The notes beneath the pieces were generated by a model. It had not been told where the DNA came from. It did no database searches and saw only the letters and a program-made list of their open reading frames with translations. A stretch of DNA of 20,341 bases, taken from the NCBI GenBank assembly GCA_036506275.1, contig DASXSB010000061.1:1-20341 (forward strand). The letters are read 5' to 3'. Of the stretch, positions 7,378 to 12,898 are shown one piece after another. Positions within the stretch are counted from its first letter, which is position 1; each line of letters starts with the position of its first letter. The translations under genes and the position numbers were made by a program. This stretch comes from DASXSB01 sp036506275. GTDB taxonomy: Bacteria; Methylomirabilota; Methylomirabilia; Rokubacteriales; CSP1-6.

Positions 7378-8474
7378 GTCCGCGCGGCGTGACCGGCGGC
7401 ACGATAGACGAGCGGAGCCACTGGCTCCGCCTCCAGCGCCTCGCGCCGGGCCGCTTCCACCAGACCGTGATGCGGTGACAGCGAACACGCGGGATCGGTG
7501 GCGGCCGCATCACCGGTGAGATAAAAGGCCTGACACCGGCAGCCGCCGAAATCGATGGCGCGGCGGTCGCAGCTCCGGCACGGCTCCGGCATCCACGCCT
7601 CGCCGCGGAACGCGACGAAGCCGGGGGAGTCGCGCCAGATGTCGCCGAGCGAGCGGTCGCGCACGTTGTCCCACACGAGGCCGGGCAGCGTGTGGGCGAC
7701 GTGACAGGGCAAGGCGAGACCGTCGGGGGTGACCACGATGAAGCGACGCCCCCAGCCGTCCATGCACGCCTTCGGCACCCGCGAGTAGTAGTCGGGCGTG
7801 ACGAACAGCACCTCCATCTTGCCCTGCAAGCGCGTCCGTGCCGCCGCCGCCACCGCCCGCGCCCCTTCGAGCTGGGCCGGCGTGGGCAGCAGCGCGCGGC
7901 GGTTCACGAGGGCCCAGCCGAGGTACTGCGTGTTGGCGAGCTCGAGGCGATCGGCCGCCAGCGATTCCGCGAGCGCGATGACCTTGTCGACGGCGTCGAG
8001 ATTCTCGCGGTGGAGGACGGTGTTAACAGTGAGCGGAAGCCCCAGCTCCTTCACCCAGCGCGCCACCTGGAGCTTGCGGTCGAAGCTCCGGAGACCCGCC
8101 ATGCGATCGGAGGCGGCGGCCGTCACGTCCTGGATGGAGACCTGGACGTTGTCGAGCCCGCGCTCGGCGAGACCGGCGAGGCGCTCGCGGGTGAGCGGAA
8201 TGCCGCTCGTGATGAGGTTCGTGTAGAGGTCGAGACGCTCCGCTTCCGCCACGAGCGCCTCGAGGTCGTCGCGCACGAGCGGCTCGCCGCCGGTGAGGTT
8301 GAGCTGCACCACGCCGAGCTCTTCCGCCTCGCGGAAGACGCGACGCCAGTCGTCGGTAGTGAGCTTGTCGCCGTGACCGGCGTAGTCGAGCGGGTTCGAG
8401 CAGTACGCGCACCGCAGCGGACACCGGTAGGTGAGCTCTGCCACGAGTGTGTACGGCCGATGTTCTTCGTTCAC
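7374..8474 (-). CDS. pqqE: PqqE, PqqA peptide cyclase (radical SAM/SPASM)
   Basis: A 366-residue radical SAM enzyme that joins the glutamate and tyrosine side chains of PqqA, the first chemical step of PQQ synthesis. The N-terminal cluster motif CPLRCAYC gives Cys18, Cys22 and Cys25; the SAM-binding TGGEP is at 61-65. The C-terminal SPASM region carries Cys237, Cys257, Cys299, Cys302, Cys312, Cys314 and Cys330, with EPCRSCDRRAIDFGGCRC matching PqqE auxiliary-cluster ligands including an Asp (308). The length is normal. The start is GTG 8474; no better start lies upstream in the frame. It begins 58 bases after pqqD and its stop overlaps the permease GTG. The protein is cytoplasmic and works with PqqD and PqqA. 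Confidence 0.96.
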   Translation of the reverse strand: MNEEHRPYTLVAELTYRCPLRCAYCSNPLDYAGHGDKLTTDDWRRVFREAEELGVVQLNLTGGEPLVRDDLEALVAEAERLDLYTNLITSGIPLTRERLAGLAERGLDNVQVSIQDVTAAASDRMAGLRSFDRKLQVARWVKELGLPLTVNTVLHRENLDAVDKVIALAESLAADRLELANTQYLGWALVNRRALLPTPAQLEGARAVAAAARTRLQGKMEVLFVTPDYYSRVPKACMDGWGRRFIVVTPDGLALPCHVAHTLPGLVWDNVRDRSLGDIWRDSPGFVAFRGEAWMPEPCRSCDRRAIDFGGCRCQAFYLTGDAAATDPACSLSPHHGLVEAARREALEAEPVAPLVYRAAGHAART

Positions 8475-8532
8475 GCGCTGGAAGCGTACCCTCCCCGCGC
8501 GTGACCCGTCAAACCCGCGCGACCCGCCGCCG

Positions 8533-8811
8533 TCACGCCTCCGCGTGCACGAGTCCGCGCGCGGCCATGAGGTCGAGGAACGCCAGCACCTCCTGCTCGA
8601 TCGCCTCCCGTGGCTTCGTCGCGTACTTCTCGGCGAGCCGCTCCACGATGGCCCCCACCGTGTGCTCGCCGGTGCAGAGCTGGACGATGTCGGCCGCGGT
8701 GGGATTGAGCACGAGACCGCGCTCGGGATAGAGCAGCATGTAGCGCGTGGACTTGCGGTCGTAGCGCAGCCGGGCCTTGGCAGCCAGCCGCGGCCGCGCC
8801 TCCGGCGTCAC
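8533..8811 (-). CDS. pqqD: PqqD, PqqA-binding peptide chaperone
   Basis: A 92-residue protein starting GTG 8811, overlapping the pqqC stop as GTGA. It shows the family pattern: PRLAAKARLRYDRKSTRYMLLYPERG forms the beta hairpin region, LNPTAADIVQLC starts the winged-helix part, and TVGAIVERLAEKY and VLAFLDLMAARGLV follow. PqqD is the founding RiPP recognition element: it binds the PqqA leader and delivers it to PqqE. The length is normal. It is a separate protein here, not fused to PqqC or PqqE as in some lineages. The longer frame to 9246 is a shadow of pqqC. Confidence 0.95.
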   Translation of the reverse strand: MTPEARPRLAAKARLRYDRKSTRYMLLYPERGLVLNPTAADIVQLCTGEHTVGAIVERLAEKYATKPREAIEQEVLAFLDLMAARGLVHAEA

Positions 8812-9539
8812 GCGCGCGCGCCTCCCGGGCCCCAGCCGGGATCGATGTAGGCGGCGTAGACGCAGTCGAGGAGGTGCCACAGCACCTCGGTCTTTCGAAT
8901 GAGCGCGTCCACGCACCGTTCCTGCAGGGCAAGGCTGGTCGCGTGGGTGACGACGAAGTCGATCGCCTCCTGGGAATCCCGGCGCGCGCGCGGTGGCCGC
9001 GAGCGGAAATAGTCGAGCATGTCCTTGCCCACCCAGGGGTAGTGGCGCTCCCACGCTTCGATCCGCTTCACCATGAGGTCGGGCGCGAAGAACTCCGTGA
9101 GCGAGGAGGCGACCGCCTCCACCAGACTGCGCTCGCGCACCAGCTCGACGTAGCCGTCGCACGCGAAGCGCACGCCCGGCAGCACGGAGCGGCAGCTCGC
9201 CACCTCGTCGCGATCGAGGCCCACACCCACCGCCAGCCGCAGCCACAGCTCGAGGCCACCTTCGCCTTCTTCGTCGCCGTCGTGATCACGGATGCGGCGG
9301 ATCCACATGCGACGGAAGGCGGGATCGTCGGACTTGGAGAGGATGAGCGCATCCTTGATGGGGATGCGCGTCTGATAGTAGTAGCGGTTCAGGACCCACT
9401 GCTGGAGCTGCGGCTGCGTGAGCTTCCCATCGTGCATGAGCACGTGATAGCGATGCGCGTCGTGGTATCGGCGCGCGCCTTCGCGGCGGATGCGCTCGAC
9501 GAACTCCTCCCGGGACAGCGGCGGGCGCGCGTCGTTCAC
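8808..9539 (-). CDS. pqqC: PqqC, pyrroloquinoline-quinone synthase
   Basis: A 243-residue cofactor-free oxidase that carries out ring closure and the final oxidations to PQQ. The start is GTG 9539, overlapping the pqqB stop as GTGA. The family segments WVLNRYYYQTRIPIKDA, RIRDHDG and SLTEFFAPDL are present. Aligning by a constant offset of two to the Klebsiella numbering I remember, most active-site residues are kept: His26 (H24), His86 (H84), Glu149 (E147), Arg159 (R157), Tyr177 (Y175), Arg181 (R179) and Lys216 (K214). The position of H154 is Met156 instead. The C-terminus (DPGWGPGGARA) shows no PqqD fusion. The protein is cytoplasmic. Confidence 0.96.
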   Translation of the reverse strand: MNDARPPLSREEFVERIRREGARRYHDAHRYHVLMHDGKLTQPQLQQWVLNRYYYQTRIPIKDALILSKSDDPAFRRMWIRRIRDHDGDEEGEGGLELWLRLAVGVGLDRDEVASCRSVLPGVRFACDGYVELVRERSLVEAVASSLTEFFAPDLMVKRIEAWERHYPWVGKDMLDYFRSRPPRARRDSQEAIDFVVTHATSLALQERCVDALIRKTEVLWHLLDCVYAAYIDPGWGPGGARA

Positions 9540-10456
9540 AGCCTCACCTCCATGCCGTCGTAGGCGACCTCCCAGCCCGCCGCCTCCACCGTTGCCCGCG
9601 CCCGTGAATCGTCACGGAGCATGGGGTTGGTGTTGTTCAGGTGGATGAAGATTCGTCGACCGGCGGTGACGCCGGCGAGCGCGGCCAGGCTTCCCTCCGG
9701 CCCGCCCACGGGGACGTGGGCCATGTCCTCCGCGCGCTTGTCGCCGAGCCCGAGCGCCGGCAACTCGTCCGCCGTCCAGAAGGTGCCGTCGAAGAACACG
9801 CAGTCGGCGCCCGCGAGCGCGCGCCGAACGACGTCGGTGACGGCGCCCACGGCGGAGGCGTAGGCGAGCACGCGTCCGGAGCGACGCCCTCGGATGCGAA
9901 AGGCCACGTTGTCCTCCGGCCCGCGCGGCACGCGGCCGTCGAGATGGACGGGCGGCTTCCCCGGCACCGGCACCGCCTCCACCTCGAGCCCGCTGTCGCG
10001 ATCACCGGTGCCGCGCAGCGGCTCCACGCGGCCGGGCGCGAGCACGCGCCAGGTGACCTGCCGCGGGAAACGCTCCAGCGTCCGATAGAGCACGTTGCCC
10101 TCGGTGAAGCCGCGACGCACCGCATCGGTCGCGTACACGACAAGCGGATGCGACTCGCGCAGCGAGAGGAGGCCGAGGCAGTGATCGAGGTCACCGTTAC
10201 CGAGGAGGATGGCCTGGATCCCGGAATGGCGCGGCTCGCGCGGATGGAGTGGAGGAAAGCTCTCGATCTGGGCACGGATCTCCGGCGACGCGTTGAGAAG
10301 GAACCACGCTTCGCCGTCGTCGCTGACGGCCACGGATTCCTGCGTGCGCGCCACCGCCGGGATCTTGCCTTCGCGGACGCCGCGACAGTTCGGGCATCCG
10401 CAGTTCCACTGCGGAAACCCTCCCCCGGCGGCCGAGCCAAGCACGCGGATCAGCAC
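9536..10456 (-). CDS. pqqB: PqqB, metallo-beta-lactamase-fold PQQ biosynthesis protein
   Basis: A 306-residue protein. I place the start at GTG 10456 (VLIRVLGSAAGGGFPQWNC) because AGGGAG lies eight bases upstream and PqqB proteins normally open directly into RVLGSAAGGG. An alternative GTG at 10477 adds seven residues, but its ribosome binding site would be locked in a long hairpin. The CGCPNC cysteine motif (residues 19-24 region) is a structural zinc site in the family. The metallo-hydrolase region reads GNGDLDHCLGLL (86-97), and HLNNTNP near the C-terminus is also typical. PqqB is thought to hydroxylate the tyrosine-derived part of the cross-linked PqqA product. It is cytoplasmic, the second gene of the operon and the first after the intergenic hairpin. 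Confidence 0.95.
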   Translation of the reverse strand: MLIRVLGSAAGGGFPQWNCGCPNCRGVREGKIPAVARTQESVAVSDDGEAWFLLNASPEIRAQIESFPPLHPREPRHSGIQAILLGNGDLDHCLGLLSLRESHPLVVYATDAVRRGFTEGNVLYRTLERFPRQVTWRVLAPGRVEPLRGTGDRDSGLEVEAVPVPGKPPVHLDGRVPRGPEDNVAFRIRGRRSGRVLAYASAVGAVTDVVRRALAGADCVFFDGTFWTADELPALGLGDKRAEDMAHVPVGGPEGSLAALAGVTAGRRIFIHLNNTNPMLRDDSRARATVEAAGWEVAYDGMEVRL

Positions 10457-10464
10457 GGGACGGA

Positions 10465-10470
10465 CTCCCT
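10465..10470 (-). promoter_or_regulatory. Ribosome binding site deciding the pqqB start
   Basis: AGGGAG on the minus strand, eight bases before GTG 10456 and just outside the hairpin. This free site supports 10456 over the GTG at 10477. Confidence 0.5.
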
Positions 10471-10478
10471 GAGACACA

Positions 10479-10521
10479 GCAGCCCTTCCCGCGGCCGCAA
10501 ACGGCCGCCGAGAAGGGCTGC
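10479..10521 (-). promoter_or_regulatory. Long hairpin between pqqA and pqqB
   Basis: In the minus-strand RNA two arms (10502-10521 and 10479-10497) pair over 19 base pairs, including one G-U wobble (10511/10489) and one bulged base (10508), around a four-base loop (10498-10501). It begins about 20 bases after the pqqA stop and ends 22 bases before the preferred pqqB start. The 3' flank is not a run of U, so it is not a textbook intrinsic terminator. It could be an attenuator, or a structure that protects the 3' end of a short pqqA transcript and so raises PqqA relative to the enzymes. The structure is seen directly; the function is inferred. Confidence 0.75.
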
Positions 10522-10541
10522 GCAGGACGAACGGTCAGGGG

Positions 10542-10640
10542 TTAGAAGCGGTCGTCTTGCTCGCGATCGAAATCGTCCTGGTACGAGTTGATCTCGGCAT
10601 CCATCTTCACTTCCACGAACGCGGGCGTCTCCCAGCTCAT
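10542..10640 (-). CDS. pqqA: PqqA, PQQ precursor peptide
   Basis: A 32-residue peptide, too short for most gene callers. The frame reads MSWETPAFVEVKMDAEI, then NSY, then a very acidic tail rich in Asp. Glu16 and Tyr20 sit in E-x3-Y spacing, the two residues that PqqE cross-links and that become PQQ. The ATG at 10640 has a strong ribosome binding site (GGGAGGTG) and a promoter about 50-80 bases upstream. The peptide is the first gene of the operon, as usual, and is followed by a hairpin before pqqB. The N-terminal half, rather than the more common MKW opening, is the probable PqqD-binding leader. Confidence 0.95.
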   Translation of the reverse strand: MSWETPAFVEVKMDAEINSYQDDFDREQDDRF

Positions 10641-10645
10641 CACGT

Positions 10646-10653
10646 CACCTCCC
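10646..10653 (-). promoter_or_regulatory. Strong ribosome binding site of pqqA
   Basis: GGGAGGTG on the minus strand, five bases before ATG 10640. It is the strongest such site in the operon and fits the need for high PqqA output. Confidence 0.75.
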
Positions 10654-10689
10654 ACTCACAGCGGGTGCCCAACAACCGTCGGTGCCGAG

Positions 10690-10718
10690 ATGGTAAAGGA
10701 CCGCGCCGACCCCGTCAA
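10690..10718 (-). promoter_or_regulatory. Sigma70-like promoter of the pqq operon
   Basis: On the minus strand the -35 box is TTGACG (10718-10713) and the -10 box is TACCAT (10695-10690), separated by exactly 17 bases. This matches five and four of six consensus positions. Transcription would start near 10683, leaving a leader of about 43 bases before pqqA. A palindrome lies directly upstream of the -35 box. Confidence 0.65.
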
Positions 10719-10720
10719 GC

Positions 10721-10737
10721 GAAGTAAGACTTGCTTC
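10721..10737. promoter_or_regulatory. 17-bp near-perfect palindrome, candidate operator of pqqA
   Basis: GAAGTAAG-A-CTTGCTTC: eight-base arms around one central base with a single mismatched pair (T/G at the fifth position). It starts two bases upstream of the pqqA -35 box, the usual position for an activator that touches the polymerase, though a repressor is equally possible. It is a typical size for a dimeric regulator site. No regulator gene is present in the window. Confidence 0.5.
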
Positions 10738-10765
10738 CCGGGCTCGATCGGAATGGTCAGACCAC

Positions 10766-10790
10766 GGTCCACGGGAGCGTCCCGGGGACC
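10766..10790. promoter_or_regulatory. 25-bp dyad in the divergent control region
   Basis: GGTCC-A-CGGGA, a GCG centre, then TCCCG-G-GGACC: ten of eleven positions pair. It lies about midway between the two divergent -35 boxes (24 bases upstream of the plus-strand one). It may be a second operator or a hairpin in a longer transcript. High GC makes such dyads somewhat easier to find by chance. Confidence 0.4.
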
Positions 10791-10813
10791 GGCGCCGCCA
10801 ACCGCGGCGACCG

Positions 10814-10843
10814 TTGACACTCCATTCCGCGCCGCACTAGCAT
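10814..10843 (+). promoter_or_regulatory. Sigma70-like promoter facing the DUF4242 gene
   Basis: A perfect -35 box TTGACA (10814-10819), an 18-base spacer, and a -10-like TAGCAT (10838-10843). Transcription would begin near 10850 and leave a leader of about 80 bases. With the pqqA promoter it forms a face-to-face divergent pair with about 95 bases between the two -35 boxes. Confidence 0.55.
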
Positions 10844-10917
10844 GCGGCCACTCCCACGTCGTTTGCCGCATCTCATGGCCACGACGTCCGTGTTGAAGAG
10901 GTGACGTCCAACCATCC

Positions 10918-10924
10918 AAGGAGG
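10918..10924 (+). promoter_or_regulatory. Ribosome binding site of the DUF4242 gene
   Basis: AAGGAGG, a consensus Shine-Dalgarno site, five bases before ATG 10930. It suggests a strongly translated gene. Confidence 0.75.
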
Positions 10925-10929
10925 CCCTC

Positions 10930-11205
10930 ATGCCGAAGTACGTGATCGAACGTGATATGCCCGGCGTCGGCGCGCTCGGCCGTGAACAGCTTTGCGACGC
11001 CTCCCAGAAGTCGAACGCTGTCCTCGGCAAGCTCGGTACCAAGATCCAGTGGGTGCAGAGCTACGTGACGAACGACAAGATCTACTGCGTGTACGTGGCG
11101 CCGAACGAGGAGATGATCCGCGAGCACGCGCGCTTGAGCGGCTTCCCCGCCAACAAGATCTCCGAGGTTCGCAACGTCATCGACCCCACCACGGCCGAGG
11201 GCTGA
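10930..11205 (+). CDS. DUF4242 (SCO4226-like nickel-binding) small protein
   Basis: A 91-residue cytoplasmic protein with no signal peptide. It opens MPKYVIERDMPGVGALG, then has IQWVQSYVTNDKIYCVYVAP at about 39-58 and REHARLSGFPANKISEV at about 64-80, ending in IDPTTAEG. This is the DUF4242 ferredoxin-like-fold family, whose Streptomyces member SCO4226 binds nickel. The length is normal for the family. A consensus ribosome binding site and its own divergent promoter suggest high expression. It shares the control region with pqqA and is followed directly by a PQQ-dependent sugar dehydrogenase. Role unknown; metal handling or small-molecule binding for the neighbouring redox enzyme is possible but speculative. 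Confidence 0.85.
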   Translation: MPKYVIERDMPGVGALGREQLCDASQKSNAVLGKLGTKIQWVQSYVTNDKIYCVYVAPNEEMIREHARLSGFPANKISEVRNVIDPTTAEG

Positions 11206-11227
11206 GCCAGACCGCGCGCGGGGGCGG

Positions 11228-12301
11228 CTGGCGACGGCGCTTCTGGCCACGGCGCTCGTCGTCGCCGCTCCCGCGCGGGGAGAGTTGCCCGCGCTGCGGT
11301 TGCCGCCGGGATTCCGTGCCGACGTCGTCGCCTCCGGTCTCGCCGGCCCGCGCGCGCTCGCCTTCGATCCCACCGGCACGCTGATCGTCTCGCTGCCGGG
11401 CGAAGGCCGCGTGGTGGCGCTGGCGGGCGGCATCGTCACCGTTGCCAAGCAGCTCGACCGCCCGCACGGCCTCGCCTTCCACGGCCGACATCTCTATGTC
11501 GCCGAGACGGGGCGTATCCTGCGCTTCCGCTACGACGTGCTGACGCGGACGGCGCGGGAGGCAGTGCCCATCGTTCGCGACCTTCCGCATGGCGGCCATC
11601 ACTGGACGCGCTCGGTGGCGTTCGGCGCGAAGGGCCGCCTCTTCGTGGCCATCGGATCCTCCTGCGACGTCTGCCGCGAGCGCGATCCGCGGCGGGCGGC
11701 GATCGTGACCTACGCCGCCGACGGCAGCGACGCGCGCGTCTTCGCGAGCGGTCTGCGCAACCCGGTCGGGCTCGCGTTCGATCCGCGCGACGGGGCGTTG
11801 TGGACGACGATCAACGAGCGTGACTGGCGATCGGGTGGCGCGCCGCCGGACTACGTCACCGCCGTGCGCGAGGGCGCGTCGTACGGGTGGCCGGCCTGCT
11901 ACGCGTCGGGGGGCGCGTTCGCTCCCGACCCCGAGTTCCACGATGCGAACGTCCGCGATGGGGGCGACTGTACGATGATGGCAATCCCGACGCTCGAGCT
12001 TCCCGCGCACTCCGCGCCGCTCGGCCTCGCCTTCTACACGGGTCGCCAGTTTCCCGCTCACTACCGCGGTGATCTCTTCGTGGCGCTGCACGGGTCGCGC
12101 CCGGGCCTGCCCGCTGTCGGCCACAAGATCGTTCGCGTCCGGCGCGCGCCGGAGCCGCGCGCGGAAGACTTCGCCACGGGCTTCCACGAAGGCGACCGTG
12201 TGCTCGGCCGGCCCGTGGACGTCGCCGTGGGGCCGGACGGCTCGCTCTACGTCTCCGACGACCACGCGGGCGCGATCTACCGCATCCGCTTCGCGCCGTG
12301 A
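11228..12301 (+). CDS. PQQ-dependent sugar (sorbosone-type) dehydrogenase
   Basis: A beta-propeller quinoprotein that oxidises an aldose or sorbosone-like sugar in the periplasm with PQQ. Family motifs are LRLPPGFRADVVASGLAGPR, a PHGLAF turn, GGHHWTRSVAF, SSCDVCRERDPRRA, GLRNPVGLAFDP, GASYGWPACY, APLGLAFYTG and the C-terminal GSLYVSDDHAGAIYRI. The start is uncertain. The first ordinary start codon is TTG 11285, which falls at the beginning of the mature protein. The frame upstream encodes LATALLATALVVAAPARGE, a convincing signal peptide, and CTG 11228 is the only start-like codon that keeps it. I use 11228 on that ground. It follows the DUF4242 gene by about 22 bases and is a plausible user of the PQQ made by the divergent operon. 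Confidence 0.85.
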   Translation: MATALLATALVVAAPARGELPALRLPPGFRADVVASGLAGPRALAFDPTGTLIVSLPGEGRVVALAGGIVTVAKQLDRPHGLAFHGRHLYVAETGRILRFRYDVLTRTAREAVPIVRDLPHGGHHWTRSVAFGAKGRLFVAIGSSCDVCRERDPRRAAIVTYAADGSDARVFASGLRNPVGLAFDPRDGALWTTINERDWRSGGAPPDYVTAVREGASYGWPACYASGGAFAPDPEFHDANVRDGGDCTMMAIPTLELPAHSAPLGLAFYTGRQFPAHYRGDLFVALHGSRPGLPAVGHKIVRVRRAPEPRAEDFATGFHEGDRVLGRPVDVAVGPDGSLYVSDDHAGAIYRIRFAP

Positions 12302-12325
12302 CGGATGCGCTAGAGTGGGGCCGGA

Positions 12326-12898
12326 ATGGAATCGCCCCGCATCGTCGCCTTCGCCGGTAGCTTGCGTCAGGCGTCGTTCAATCGCCTGCTCCTGCGCTAT
12401 GCGGTGGCGGGAGCGCGCGAGGCGGGCGGCGAGGTGGAGGAGCTCGGTCCCGAGCAGCTCGCCCTTCCGCTCTACAACGGCGATCTCGAGGCGGACGGAC
12501 GGTTTCCGGAGCCGGTGGAGCGCTGGCGCGCGATGATTCGCGCCGCCGACGGATTGCTCATCGCGTCGCCCGAATACAATCACGGCATGTCGGGCGTTTT
12601 GAAAAATGCCATCGACTGGGCATCGCGCCCGCCGAACACGTTCACGGGCAAGGTGGCGGCGTCGTTCGGCGCCTCCCCGGGCGCGCAGGGGACCGCGCGC
12701 AGCCAGCTCGATCTCCGGCGGGCCCTGAGCGCGCTCGGCGTGTGGGTGGTGCCGCGCACCGTGCTCGTCCCTCACGCGCGGGAGGCGTTCGATGGCGACG
12801 GCCTCAAGGACGCGCGCCAGGTCGCGGCGGTCACCGCCCTCGGCCGGAGCCTGGTGCATGCGGTGCGCACCGGCGTCGGGAAGGTGCTGGCGCCATGA
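12326..12898 (+). CDS. NADPH-dependent FMN reductase family protein
   Basis: A 190-residue flavodoxin-like oxidoreductase. Residues 11-19 (GSLRQASFN) form the FMN phosphate-binding loop, and SPEYNHGMSGVLKNAIDW (81-98) is the second flavin-contacting segment, both diagnostic of the FMN_red family (ChrR/YieF/azoreductase-like). These proteins reduce quinones, chromate or azo compounds with NAD(P)H, typically as dimers or tetramers in the cytoplasm. The ATG at 12326 follows the sugar dehydrogenase stop by 24 bases, and the gene's stop overlaps the next gene as ATGA. Electron acceptor and physiological partner cannot be read from the sequence. Confidence 0.9.
   Translation: MESPRIVAFAGSLRQASFNRLLLRYAVAGAREAGGEVEELGPEQLALPLYNGDLEADGRFPEPVERWRAMIRAADGLLIASPEYNHGMSGVLKNAIDWASRPPNTFTGKVAASFGASPGAQGTARSQLDLRRALSALGVWVVPRTVLVPHAREAFDGDGLKDARQVAAVTALGRSLVHAVRTGVGKVLAP

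Noticed and set aside
10875..10904. Nine-codon upstream frame in the DUF4242 leader (ATGGCCACGACG...)
   Set aside because: No ribosome binding site and no regulatory amino-acid pattern; probably chance.
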